A stretch of DNA of 27,597 bases, taken from JAHFLD01 sp964367145. Its GTDB lineage: Bacteria > Patescibacteriota > Minisyncoccia > UBA6257 > 1-14-0-10-40-38. Of this stretch, positions 5,558 to 15,300 are shown piece by piece. Both the position numbers and the translations under genes were made by a program. The stretch spans positions 1-27,597 of the forward strand of contig CAYIWJ010000010.1 of NCBI GenBank assembly GCA_964367145.1. The letters are read 5' to 3'. The notes beneath the pieces are model-generated. The model ran no database searches. It was not told the DNA's origin and was given only the letters and a program-made list of their open reading frames with translations. The stretch's first letter is position 1. Each line of letters begins with the position of its first letter.

Positions 5558-6148
5558 ATGCCGTGGATTGTTGAATTTTTCTTGTCCACAGATCGATTTA
5601 TCCTGCGTTGTTGCACTCGTTTGGCTCATTCGCTTCAGCGAATGGCGGGAATTACGAGTTACTTGCTGGTGAAGAATTTCGCGGTTTTGTCTTTAGTCGT
5701 GTTTGCGTTAGATGTTCTCAATTTTTTTCTGCCGATTCTTAGCCAGCCAACAGATCTTTTATCTTTGATCTGTCTTGCGGGTCTGCTCATTATGACGTTT
5801 CCGCAAACAATTTCTTTTATTAGTGAAATGAATCGGGTGCATGATGCTTTTTGTCGCGGAGAAATCCCCAATATTGCCATTGAAAAAGATCAACCGAACA
5901 ATCCCTTTGCGATTGTTCGTGTTTATCTTCTGACGATGCAATGCCTAAGGTATTGGTCTTTCTTCTGGGATTTGAAAAGCTACCCAAATTTTTTCCTTGA
6001 ATTTTTTGACCGATCTTTCTTTTTGTTTGTCACTCTGGCTCTTTACTTTATGCTAGTGAGGCCATTGCCGCCGGGAACGACCAAGGTCGGCGAGTGGATC
6101 AAAGGCTTCAGGTTGGGAGGTCGGAAGCTAGCGAGTCAGAAGGGTTGA
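5558..6148 (+). CDS. multi-pass membrane protein, paralog of the 4251-4859 product
   Basis: The 196-residue product starts at ATG 5558, which has TGGAGG at 5546-5551. The frame is open further upstream, but that part lies in the leader. About four hydrophobic segments are seen, near residues 42-62, 66-88, 125-145 and 150-170. It shares its N-terminal RLAHSLQRMAGITSYLL stretch and its C-terminal basic tail of about 28 residues with the 4251 product, while the middle has diverged more. No signal peptide or enzyme motif is visible and no family is recognised. The shared terminator shows that the two genes arose by duplication, possibly with later exchange at the 3' end. Confidence 0.8.
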   Translation: MPWIVEFFLSTDRFILRCCTRLAHSLQRMAGITSYLLVKNFAVLSLVVFALDVLNFFLPILSQPTDLLSLICLAGLLIMTFPQTISFISEMNRVHDAFCRGEIPNIAIEKDQPNNPFAIVRVYLLTMQCLRYWSFFWDLKSYPNFFLEFFDRSFFLFVTLALYFMLVRPLPPGTTKVGEWIKGFRLGGRKLASQKG

Positions 6149-6168
6149 GTATCTTGTTTTGCCATTAG

Positions 6169-6195
6169 GCGGGGTTTTGGGCCCCGCTTTTTTTT
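6169..6195 (+). terminator. Rho-independent terminator after the 5558 gene
   Basis: gcgggg (6169-6174) pairs with ccccgc (6182-6187), followed by eight T. It is a near-identical copy of the terminator at 4880-4906. Confidence 0.9.
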
Positions 6196-6210
6196 GCGCG
6201 GTTTTTGCGA

Positions 6211-6216
6211 TACTAT
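6211..6216 (+). promoter_or_regulatory. -10 element, leaderless start of the envelope operon
   Basis: TACTAT ends 7 nt before ATG 6224, so the mRNA probably starts at the ATG. The -35 region (about 6188-6193) is only T-rich. Confidence 0.5.
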
Positions 6217-6223
6217 TTAGGCA

Positions 6224-6985
6224 ATGGCTTCGCGCGGTTTGAAACAACTGATTTACGGCGTTTTATTTTTGGCGGTTTTTGGCGGTTTGGTTTTTGGTAT
6301 TTATTTTTTCAATTTTCGTGTTGGCGGAACTTGTGTTGATTTGCAACAAAATCAAAACGAGACCGGCGTGGATTGCGGGGGAGAGTGCGTGTCGTGCGAG
6401 ATAAAAAATCTGGCACCCATCAAAGTTGGATCGGTATTGATTTTTAATTCCGGTTCGGTGGTTAATGCTTTGACGCAAGTTTCAAATTTGAATTCAGCTT
6501 ATGGCGCTCGTCGGTTTACCTACACTTTGTCCTTCTATGACGATCAGAATAACCTACTAAAATCTTTTGAGAAGATTTCTTCAGTTTATCCGGCGGAATT
6601 TAAATATGTTTTAGATGCTGGTTTGGATTTTGGCGGGGTGATTCCAACGCGCGGTATTTTAAAGGTTAACGAGGTTTCTTGGGAGGCGATTGCCACTTTC
6701 GCTAGGCCGCGAGTAAGTATTCGAAATCAAAAACTAGAGATAAAAGACCAGCGAGCTTTTGTTTCTGGTTTATTGGTCAACGAAAATCCGTTTGCGCTTC
6801 AGAGTGTTTCGGTGCAGGCGGTCGTGTTCTCTACGAGTACCCGCCCGAATATTTTTTCTAAAACTTCAATCAATGACGTGGCCCCGGGAGAAGAGCGTCC
6901 TTTTACCGTGTTGTTGCCACTGCTGGATCCGGCTTTTGCTTTTTCTTTGAGCGAGGTCGGTTTGTTTGCCGAACCCCTGCGTTAG
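6224..6985 (+). CDS. membrane-anchored extracytoplasmic protein with a cysteine motif
   Basis: The 253-residue protein has a short positive N-terminus, one membrane segment at about 10-29, and an outside domain. Directly after the membrane comes a four-cysteine motif, CVDLQQNQNETGVDCGGECV and onward (Cys37, Cys51, Cys55, Cys58). This pattern (C-x-D-x-x-x-N-x-x-E-T-x-V-D-C-G-G-x-C) is known from many secreted proteins of CPR bacteria and archaea, but I know of no assigned function. The rest (60-253) looks like beta-rich domains. There is no Shine-Dalgarno site. It is the first gene of an operon with rodA (8 bp downstream) and mltG, which suggests a role at the cell envelope. Confidence 0.8.
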   Translation: MASRGLKQLIYGVLFLAVFGGLVFGIYFFNFRVGGTCVDLQQNQNETGVDCGGECVSCEIKNLAPIKVGSVLIFNSGSVVNALTQVSNLNSAYGARRFTYTLSFYDDQNNLLKSFEKISSVYPAEFKYVLDAGLDFGGVIPTRGILKVNEVSWEAIATFARPRVSIRNQKLEIKDQRAFVSGLLVNENPFALQSVSVQAVVFSTSTRPNIFSKTSINDVAPGEERPFTVLLPLLDPAFAFSLSEVGLFAEPLR

Positions 6986-6993
6986 TTTGAAAT

Positions 6994-8070
6994 ATGCTTG
7001 CTCATGTACGCCGCCAGGATTGGATATTGACCGGCGCCATCTTGCTCATGGCGGTTATGAGTTTGGTGGCGATTCGAAGCGCTAATGCTTCGTTGTTTTG
7101 GAATCAGTTCATTTGGTTTGCGGCTGGTTTTTTGGCAATTATTCTTTTTTCTTTGGTTGACTGGCGGCCACTGGTTAATTATCGCTGGGTGGTTTTTGGA
7201 TTTTATGCTCTGGCCGTGGCGCTTTTGATTTTGACCTTGATTGCCGCTCCGACGATTCGCGGAACCAAGGGATGGCTAGTGCTTGGTAGTCTGCGTTTTC
7301 AAGTTTCGGAGTTGGCCAAGATTACCGTTCTTATTGTTTTAGCTCATTTTTTTGCCCGCCAGCACGTTCGGATTGCCAATGTTCATACCATTATTCGTTC
7401 TTTTATTTACGTGGCGATACCGGCGTTTATTGTTATCAGTGAGCCGGATTGGGGTTCGGCTTTGATTTTTTGGGCACTTTGGGTTGGATTTTTGTTGATT
7501 GCCGGCTTGCGGGTTCGTCATGTGGTGATTGGCCTTATGGTGCTCGCGGTGCTTTCTTTTGTTGGCTGGGGTTTTGTGTTGCAAGACTATCAGAAGGAGC
7601 GAGTTCTTGGGTTCTGGCAACCCACTTATGATCCGCTGGGGGTAAATTACAATGTTATTCAGTCTAAAATTGCCATTGGTTCGGCGGGTCTTTTGGGTAA
7701 GGGTTTTGCGCAGGGGACGCAGGTTCGTCTGGGTTTTTTACCCGAAGCGTCCACCGATTTTATCTTTGCGGCTTTTACCGAAGAATGGGGGATCGTGGGT
7801 GCCTTATTTTTGCTGATAGTTTTCTTTTTTATTATTTTTCGAATTTTGTGGATCGGTTGGCGGGCGCCGGATAATTTTTCCCGGTTTGTTTGTTTAGGAA
7901 CGGTGTTGGTGTTTTTGGTAGAATTTTTTTTGAACATCGGTTCCAATCTTGGTTTGGTGCCGGTGGTCGGCGTAACCTTTCCGCTTTTTAGTTATGGCGG
8001 CTCCAGTCTTTTGACCAAGCTTATGCTGGTTGGTATCATCCAGGGTATTGTTAAGCGTTCTTCATTTTAA
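6994..8070 (+). CDS. rodA: RodA/FtsW-family peptidoglycan glycosyltransferase (RodA type)
   Basis: SEDS proteins polymerise lipid II into glycan strands together with a class B penicillin-binding protein. The 358-residue product has about ten hydrophobic segments and family motifs: RGTKGWL near residue 89, SEPDWGSAL in the middle, PEASTDFIF at 250-258, which holds the loop motif typical of RodA, and GVTFPLFSYGGSS near the C-terminus. Length is normal for RodA. It begins 8 bp after the preceding gene, with no Shine-Dalgarno site. mltG follows within 10 bp, and mreB at the right end of the window acts in the same elongation machinery. FtsW is the main alternative name. Confidence 0.92.
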   Translation: MLAHVRRQDWILTGAILLMAVMSLVAIRSANASLFWNQFIWFAAGFLAIILFSLVDWRPLVNYRWVVFGFYALAVALLILTLIAAPTIRGTKGWLVLGSLRFQVSELAKITVLIVLAHFFARQHVRIANVHTIIRSFIYVAIPAFIVISEPDWGSALIFWALWVGFLLIAGLRVRHVVIGLMVLAVLSFVGWGFVLQDYQKERVLGFWQPTYDPLGVNYNVIQSKIAIGSAGLLGKGFAQGTQVRLGFLPEASTDFIFAAFTEEWGIVGALFLLIVFFFIIFRILWIGWRAPDNFSRFVCLGTVLVFLVEFFLNIGSNLGLVPVVGVTFPLFSYGGSSLLTKLMLVGIIQGIVKRSSF

Positions 8071-8079
8071 TTGACAAAC

Positions 8080-9057
8080 ATGCGCGATCGCCGTTTATTT
8101 TTTTTAGCCGCCGCAATCCTTTTATTTTTTATTTTGGTTTCGCTTCTTGGGGCACAGACGGAAAGTCGTTTAAGTTTTTTGGTCATAAGTTCGGGTGATA
8201 GTCTGCACGAGATTGCAAGCCGGCTAAAGGACCAAGGGTTGATTCGCTCACGCCTGATGTTTGAAATTTATGCCAATCTTTCGGGGGCGGATTCAAAAAT
8301 TAAGTCGGGCGGATATTTTTTAGACGCGGCTTCTACAACACCGGAGGTCGCGCGAGTGCTTCGGAGCGGGCCCGAGACGCGCGAGATTTTGATTGTAGAG
8401 GGCGCGACGTTGGGTGAAATTGACGCGGAACTTGCCGAGGTCGGAATTATTGCTCCAGACAGTCTTCGTCTTTTATCACCATCTGATTTAGCGGGGGAAT
8501 TTCCTTTTCTTCGCCAGGCAGTTTCTTTGGAGGGCTTTCTCTTTCCGGACACCTATCGCTTTTTAATGGGAACACCGCCTCGCGAGGTGGCACGGATTTT
8601 TTTAAGCAATTTTGTCCGGCGCACCAAGGGATTGGTTTCGACGAGTTCGCCAAAATTTTACTCAACCATTATCAAGGCGTCACTTCTGGAGAAGGAGGCT
8701 ATCAGGTTTAAAGACCGAGCTTTAATTGCCGGAATTATTGACGCGAGGATCGCGGCGCGAATTCCATTGCAAATTGACGCGACAGTTGCTTATATTCGTT
8801 GTGCCGGCGTTTTTGCGAGTTGCCCGGCGTTGCGCCGATCCGATTACACAACAAAATCTCCCTTTAATACTTATACAGTTCTTGGTTTGCCGCCGGGACC
8901 AATTGCGAATCCCGGTTTGGAGGCGATTCGAGCGGCTTTGAATCCTGCGCGTTCCGGTTTTTTTTACTATCTCTCTGATCCGAAAACCGCTAAGATATTC
9001 TTTTCGGAGACGTTTGACGAACATAATCAAAAAAGAGCATTATACTTAGGTCTTTAG
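8080..9057 (+). CDS. mltG: endolytic murein transglycosylase MltG (YceG-like)
   Basis: MltG cuts nascent glycan strands in the inner-membrane/periplasmic space and is thought to terminate chain growth. From ATG 8080 the product has 325 residues; a TTG at 8071, directly after the rodA stop, is also possible. A membrane segment lies at about residues 5-24. Then come a LysM-like stretch (SSGDSLHEIASRL), EGFLFPDTYRF, the catalytic block ASLLEKEA with Glu204 as the probable catalytic acid, GLPPGPIANPG, and the closing HNQK. All are family hallmarks. It is co-transcribed with rodA, which fits joint control of glycan synthesis. Confidence 0.93.
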   Translation: MRDRRLFFLAAAILLFFILVSLLGAQTESRLSFLVISSGDSLHEIASRLKDQGLIRSRLMFEIYANLSGADSKIKSGGYFLDAASTTPEVARVLRSGPETREILIVEGATLGEIDAELAEVGIIAPDSLRLLSPSDLAGEFPFLRQAVSLEGFLFPDTYRFLMGTPPREVARIFLSNFVRRTKGLVSTSSPKFYSTIIKASLLEKEAIRFKDRALIAGIIDARIAARIPLQIDATVAYIRCAGVFASCPALRRSDYTTKSPFNTYTVLGLPPGPIANPGLEAIRAALNPARSGFFYYLSDPKTAKIFFSETFDEHNQKRALYLGL

Positions 9058-9085
9058 GGGTTTTTTGATTTTTGAAGGTGGGGTA

Positions 9086-9115
9086 TTGACAGGCATAAGG
9101 CTTCTCGTGTTAAAT
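9086..9115 (+). promoter_or_regulatory. promoter upstream of rpoB
   Basis: TTGACA (9086-9091) is followed after 18 bp by TTAAAT (9110-9115). A second -10-like TATACT lies at 9122-9127. Either would give a leader of about 40-55 nt. Confidence 0.55.
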
Positions 9116-9145
9116 GACAGTTATACTATAAAAATAGATAGAGCC

Positions 9146-9165
9146 ACGTCGCGCGGCGTTTTTTT
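9146..9165 (+). promoter_or_regulatory. terminator-like hairpin in the rpoB leader
   Basis: acgtc (9146-9150) pairs with ggcgt (9155-9159) around gcgc, followed at once by seven T. The hairpin is short and one pair is G-U. It lies 10 nt before the rpoB start and downstream of the promoter, so it may act as an attenuator, or as the terminator of mltG transcripts. Confidence 0.45.
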
Positions 9166-9174
9166 GTTCTAAAA

Positions 9175-12100
9175 ATGTCTAAATTACCGACGAAATCGTT
9201 TTCTTCTCACCCGGGCGCCTTTATAAACATTCCTAATCTCGTCGAAATTCAAACCACCTCTTATCGGTGGTTTCTGACCGATGGACTCAAGGAGTTATTG
9301 GCCGAGGTTTCTCCGGTTAAGGATTTTACCGGCAAAGATCTGGAACTTTACTTTTTGGATTATTATTTTGACGAACCGAAGTACGACGAGGAGTTTTCTA
9401 AAACTAAGGCTTTGACTTATGAAGCTCCGTTAAGGGTCAAGTTGAAGTTGGTTAATAATCGCTTAAAAGAAGAAAAAGAGCAGGAGGTGTATTTTGGGGA
9501 TTTTCCGCTGATGACTGAACGGGGAACCTTTATTATTAACGGCGTTGAACGTGTGGTTGTTTCTCAATTGATTAGATCGTCGGGAGTTTATTTTACCGCC
9601 AACCTGTGGCGCGGTAAAAAGTTGTTCGGCGCGAAAATTATTCCGAATCGCGGAGCTTGGTTGGAATTTGAAACCGATTCCGACGGAACCATTGGGGTAA
9701 AGATAGATCGTCGGCGCAAAGCTTACGTGACGAGCTTGTTGCGCGTTTTTGGTTTGACGACTGACGCGCAAATTCTAGACGCTTTCAAAGATCTTGATCC
9801 GCAATCGTTTGAATATATTTCCGCGACGCTGAAAAAGGATCCAGCCAAAGAGGCCAACGAATCCTATTTTGAGATTTATAAGCGCATTCGTCCGGGAGAT
9901 TTGGCGTCCATTGAAAACGTTCGAGCTTTGATTGATGCGATGTTTCAGCGGTTGGACCGTTATGACCTTTCCGCGGTGGGCCGCTTTAAACTTAATCAGC
10001 GTCTTCATATTGCCGATAAGCGGAAAAAAGACGGCCGCCTTTTGGATGCCGAGGACATGATTTTGATTCTTAAAGAAATTGCCCGACTTAACACCGAGCA
10101 GACTGCCGAACCAGACGACATTGATCATTTGGGTAATCGTCGGGTGCGTCCGGTGGGGGAGCTGTTGCAGGGACGATTGCGGGTTGGTTTTGCTCGCCAA
10201 CGCCGGATTATTCAGGATCGAATGTCCACTTTGGATATCAACACTTTAACGCCGGTGCAACTGGTTAACATCAAGCCGCTGATTTCGGTTGTGAAAGAAT
10301 TCTTTTCTTCTTCCCAGCTGTCACAGTTTATGGATCAGGTGAATCCATTGGCGGAGATTGAGCATAAGCGGCGTATTTCAGCGATGGGTCCCGGGGGACT
10401 AGCTAGGGAACGAGCTGGTTTTGAGGTGCGTGATGTTCACCGATCTCACTATGGACGCATTTGCCCGATTGAAACTCCGGAGGGATCGAATATCGGATTA
10501 ATCAACCACTTGGCGAATTTTTCGCGTCTCAACAATCTTGGCTTCTTAGAGACGCCATACGCGGTGGTCAAGGATGGAAAGATTACTAAGGAAATTGTCT
10601 GGTTAAACGCGTTAGAAGAAGAGAAATTTAATATCGCTCACGCGGGGGTGCCTTTTACCGCTGAAGGTGAGCTTATTGGCGAGGTGATTGAGGCGCGGAT
10701 TAACGGCGAGCCGGGTACTTGTTTGAGAATGCAAGTTAATTTAATTGACGTCGCGCCCCATCAGGCAATCAGTTTGGCGACGGCTCTTATTCCTTTTTTG
10801 GAACATGATGATGCCGCTCGAGCTTCCATGGGTTCCAACATGCAACGTCAGGCGGTGGTTTCGGTGCATCCACAAGCTCCTTATGTCGGTACTGGCATGG
10901 AAGAGCGAGCCGCCATGGATTCCGGTTATATTTTACGAGCTCCACAGGACGGCGTGGTGACTGCGGTTTCGGCGAGCGAAGTTGTTTTGAAAACCAAGTC
11001 GGATTCCATTCGCTACCCACTAATGAATTTTAAGCGTTCCAACCAGTTTACTTCTATTTCTCAGCGTCCACTTGTGGAAAAAAATCAAAAAGTGAAGAAG
11101 GGCGAGATGCTGGCCGACGGTCCGGCGATCGACAACGGCGTGTTGGCGCTCGGGCAAAATTTGCTGGTGGCTTTCGTTTCCTGGGGCGGGGCTAATTTTG
11201 AGGACGCGATTGTGCTTTCGGAGCGCGTGGTTCAGCAAGATCGTTTTACTTCAATTCACATTGAAGACTTTGAAATTGATGTTCGTGATACCAAGTTGGG
11301 TCCGGAGATGACGACGCCGGATATTCCCAATGTTTCCGAAGAAAAATTGAAAAACCTTGATGAGGAGGGGATTATTCGAGTTGGCGCCGAAGTTAAGGCT
11401 GGTGATATTCTGGTCGGTAAAATTTCGCCAAAGGGCGAGAGTGATCTGACTTCCGAGGAGCGCTTGTTGCGGGCTATTTTTGGTGAGAAGGCGCGGGACG
11501 TTAAAGATACGTCGCTGACGGTACCGCATGGTAAGTATGGGCGCGTGGTCGGGATTAAGATTTTTTCCCGTGATCGGGGCGACAAGCTGGATCCTGGAGT
11601 AATTAGTCGGATTCAGGTTCAAGTAGCCCAACTTCGCAAGGTGCGAGCCGGAGACAAGCTCGCCGGACGACACGGTAACAAGGGTGTTATTTCGCAAGTG
11701 CGGCCGGTGGAGGATATGCCATATCTTGAAGATGGGACGCCGGTGGATATTGTGCTTAATCCTTTGGGCGTGGCTTCGCGTATGAATTTGGGGCAGATTT
11801 TGGAAACGCATTTGGGTTGGGCGGCTCATACGCTCGGCTATCGCGCGGTAACACCGGCGCTCGCGGGTGCCACCGAGGAACAGATTCGCGGAGAATTAGT
11901 AAAAGCTGGTTTACCCGAGGATGGCAAGGTAACGGTTTACGATGGGCGGACGGGACAGTCTTTTCACCGCAAGGTGACGGTCGGAGTTATTTATGTAATG
12001 AAGTTGAACCATTTGGTTGAAGACAAAATCCATATGCGCTCCATTGGACCTTATTCCTTGATTACGCAACAACCGCTTGGCGGCAAGGCGCAGTTTGGTG

Positions 12101-12357
12101 GCCAGCGCTTTGGAGAAATGGAGGTCTGGGCGTTGGAGGGATATGGAGCGGCCTACACTTTACAGGAGATGCTGACCAACAAATCAGACGATATTATGGG
12201 GCGGTCATCTACTTATGAGTCAATCATCAAGGGCGAACCAATTAAGACGCCGAATATTCCGGCTTCATTTAATGTGCTTATGAGCGAGCTCAAGGCGCTT
12301 GGTTTGAGCGTGGAATTGATTGATCATCAAGATCCACCGGAGAAACCGGAGAAATAA
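9175..12357 (+). CDS. rpoB: DNA-directed RNA polymerase subunit beta
   Basis: The 1060-residue protein is the RNA polymerase beta subunit, short against 1342 in E. coli because lineage-specific insertions are absent. The rifampicin region is clear near residues 378-406 (SQLSQFMDQ, then EHKRRISAMGPGG). The positions equal to E. coli Asp516, His526 and Ser531 are kept. It continues with RICPIETPEGSNIGLI, GDKLAGRHGNKG and the C-terminal GGQRFGEMEVWALEGYGA that contacts beta prime. ATG 9175 has no Shine-Dalgarno site. rpoC follows after 32 bp. Confidence 0.97.
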   Translation: MSKLPTKSFSSHPGAFINIPNLVEIQTTSYRWFLTDGLKELLAEVSPVKDFTGKDLELYFLDYYFDEPKYDEEFSKTKALTYEAPLRVKLKLVNNRLKEEKEQEVYFGDFPLMTERGTFIINGVERVVVSQLIRSSGVYFTANLWRGKKLFGAKIIPNRGAWLEFETDSDGTIGVKIDRRRKAYVTSLLRVFGLTTDAQILDAFKDLDPQSFEYISATLKKDPAKEANESYFEIYKRIRPGDLASIENVRALIDAMFQRLDRYDLSAVGRFKLNQRLHIADKRKKDGRLLDAEDMILILKEIARLNTEQTAEPDDIDHLGNRRVRPVGELLQGRLRVGFARQRRIIQDRMSTLDINTLTPVQLVNIKPLISVVKEFFSSSQLSQFMDQVNPLAEIEHKRRISAMGPGGLARERAGFEVRDVHRSHYGRICPIETPEGSNIGLINHLANFSRLNNLGFLETPYAVVKDGKITKEIVWLNALEEEKFNIAHAGVPFTAEGELIGEVIEARINGEPGTCLRMQVNLIDVAPHQAISLATALIPFLEHDDAARASMGSNMQRQAVVSVHPQAPYVGTGMEERAAMDSGYILRAPQDGVVTAVSASEVVLKTKSDSIRYPLMNFKRSNQFTSISQRPLVEKNQKVKKGEMLADGPAIDNGVLALGQNLLVAFVSWGGANFEDAIVLSERVVQQDRFTSIHIEDFEIDVRDTKLGPEMTTPDIPNVSEEKLKNLDEEGIIRVGAEVKAGDILVGKISPKGESDLTSEERLLRAIFGEKARDVKDTSLTVPHGKYGRVVGIKIFSRDRGDKLDPGVISRIQVQVAQLRKVRAGDKLAGRHGNKGVISQVRPVEDMPYLEDGTPVDIVLNPLGVASRMNLGQILETHLGWAAHTLGYRAVTPALAGATEEQIRGELVKAGLPEDGKVTVYDGRTGQSFHRKVTVGVIYVMKLNHLVEDKIHMRSIGPYSLITQQPLGGKAQFGGQRFGEMEVWALEGYGAAYTLQEMLTNKSDDIMGRSSTYESIIKGEPIKTPNIPASFNVLMSELKALGLSVELIDHQDPPEKPEK

Positions 12358-12376
12358 GTTTTTCCCCCACCTATCT

Positions 12377-12382
12377 TATTAT
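12377..12382 (+). promoter_or_regulatory. possible internal -10 element before rpoC
   Basis: TATTAT ends 7 nt before the rpoC ATG, the same spacing seen at other genes here with no ribosome binding site. A convincing -35 is lacking, so read-through from rpoB remains the main expectation. Confidence 0.4.
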
Positions 12383-12389
12383 TTTCACT

Positions 12390-15300
12390 ATGAATTTTAA
12401 CGCCATCAAATTAAAAATTGCCTCTCCGGACGAAATCCTAGCCTGGTCTCACGGTGAGGTTATTAAGCCGGAAACCATCAATTATCGGACCCAGCGTCCC
12501 GAGAAGGATGGGCTTTTTTCCGAGCGTATTTTTGGACCGACCAAGGATTGGGAGTGTTATTGTGGGAAATATCGCCGATCGCGGTATAAGGGAATTGTTT
12601 GCGATAAGTGCAACGTTGAGGTAACTCGTTCGGTGGTGCGTCGAGAGCGGATGGGCCACATTATGCTGGCGGCTCCGGTGGCGCATATTTGGTTTTTGAA
12701 GAATGCTCCGTCTAAAATCAGCCTCTTTCTTGATGTCTCGGTGCCGAAGTTGGAGCGGGTTATTTATTACACGGCTTACATTGTAACCGGGGTTAATGAA
12801 GCTAATAAAAAGAAAATTACCGAAGAATTGGAGCGGGAGTTTAAATCACGCAAGAAAAACATCGCCGAGGAGGGAGTGAATCTGGAAACATTGCGTTCTG
12901 GTATGAGTGACGTAGAAGATCAGCTGGAAAAGCTTACGGTTGGAAATATTTTAACCGAGGCGGAATTTCATTCACTGTCTTTGCGTTTTGCCAATGCTTT
13001 TGAAGCGGGTACCGGTGCCGAAGCGGTGCGTAAAATATTGGCGGCAATTGATTTGAAGGCACTGGTCCAGAGTCTTTTGAAAGAGATGGTGGTGCAGAAA
13101 GATTCTTTGCGTGAGGCGCGGATTTTGCGGCGTTTGAAGCTCGCGCAATCAATGTTGCGGAATGGTCTTCGTCCGGAATGGATGATTCTTTCGGTCTTGC
13201 CTGTTTTGCCGCCGGATTTGCGTCCGATGGTGGCGCTTGATGGTGGGCGCTACGCGACCTCCGATTTGAACGATCTTTATCGTCGAGTCATTAACCGCAA
13301 TAATCGCTTAAAGAAATTGATGGAGCTCAAGGCGCCAGAAGTTATCGTAACTAATGAGAAGCGAATGTTGCAGGAGGCGGTTGACGCGTTGATAGACAAT
13401 TCCTCTCGTTTTGGCACTCAACAGATGTCGGCGCAAAAGCGTCCACTGACTTCGCTGGCGGATCAACTTAAAGGTAAGCAGGGTCGTTTTCGACAGAACT
13501 TGCTTGGAAAGCGCGTCGATTATTCCGGGCGATCGGTGATTGTGATTGGGCCGGAGTTGAAGCTTGGTCAATGCGGATTGCCCAAGCGGATGGCGCTCGA
13601 ACTGTTTAAACCTTTCGTGATTAGCAAAATTATTGAGCGAGGTTTAGCCCATAACATCCGCAATGCCAATCGTTTAATTGAACAAGCGACACCGGAAGTC
13701 TGGGCGATTTTAGAGGAGGTGATTGTAAATCGGAAGGTGCTTTTGAATCGTGCCCCGACCCTGCACCGGCTTGGTATTCAAGCCTTTCAGCCGCTTTTGA
13801 TTGAGGATTTGGCGATTCGGATTCCGCCGATGGTTTGCCAAGCTTTTAACGCCGACTTTGACGGTGATCAGATGGCGGTTCATTTGCCGCTCTCCCAGGA
13901 CGCTCAAAAGGAGGCCTCGGAGATTATGCTTTCGAGTCGCAATCTTTTGAAACCGGCAAGCGGTGATCCAATCGCGACTCCAAGCCAGGATATCGTTCTT
14001 GGTTGTTATTTCTTGACTAAAATTGATGAGACGGCATTCGGGAATGGCCGGCGTTTTTCCCATAAAAATGAAGCTTTGCTGGCGCACGAGAATGCCGTGG
14101 TTATGATCAACGCTCCGATTAAAATCGGACCGACGCGCGACGAACTCGAGACTTCGGTTGGACGCATAATTTTCAACTCAATTCTTCCGATTGGGTTCCG
14201 CTATGTGAACGAATTAATGAACAAAAAAACTCTCTCCCGTTTGGTTGGCGAGATCATAAACCAATATGGGATTGAGGCTTCGGCTGATGTTTTGGATAAC
14301 ATCAAGAAAATCGGATTTGAGTACGCCACTAAATCAGGTACAAGTTGGGGTATGGCTGATTTGCAGACACCACCGGAGAAGGAGTCCTTGGTTAAGGGCG
14401 CTGAAGAGGAAATTTCTGTCATTCGCGGTCAATTTGCCGACGGGTTGTTAACTGATTCCGAGCGAAGGGGTCGGGTGGTGGCGGCTTGGAAAAAAGTGGT
14501 GGACAAGCTAAATAAAGAAATAGTTCCCAGAACCTTGTCGGCTCACAGTTCGGTTTATTCAATAATTGATTCCGGCGCGCGTGGTTCTTGGTCACAGCCC
14601 GGGCAGATGATGGGCATGAAGGGTTTGGTGCAAAATCCAAAAAACGAGGTTATTGAGCTACCGGTAAGATCTTCATTCAAGCAGGGCTTGGGCGTGTTGG
14701 AATATTTTATTTCTACCCACGGATCACGAAAAGGTTTAACCGATACCGCGCTCAAAACCGCTTCGGCTGGATATTTAACTCGCCGTTTGGTGGATGTTTC
14801 GCAGGACGTAATTGTTCAGGAAGATGATTGCAAAACAGATAAGGGAATTGAGATTCGTCGCGCGGACGGGTTGTCGTTCGGCAGTTCGTTTGCCAGTCGG
14901 CTTTTCTCTCGAACCATCCTTCAAGATGTGAAGGTGGAGCGCAAGATTTTAGCGAAAGCCAATGAGATTATTGACCGTCAAGCTTCTTACGACATAGAAA
15001 AAGCCGCAGTTGATTCGGTTTTTGTCCGCTCGCCAATGACTTGCGAGACGCTGTTCGGTGTTTGTTCCCAGTGCTATGGATATGACTTAGGGACGAACAA
15101 GAAGGTGGCTATTGGATCGGCAGTCGGTATCGTGGCCGCGCAATCTATCGGTGAGCCGGGAACTCAGCTTACTATGCGAACTTTCCATATTGGTGGCGTG
15201 GCTGGCGCGGATATTACCCACGGCTTACCTCGGATTGAGGAGCTCTTTGAAGCTCGACCGCCCAAGGGTAAGGCTTTGTTGGCCGACGAAGATGGCGTGG

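Noticed and set aside
11251..11829. 192-residue minus-strand frame within rpoB
   Set aside because: It is antisense to well-conserved rpoB sequence and has no recognisable domain.
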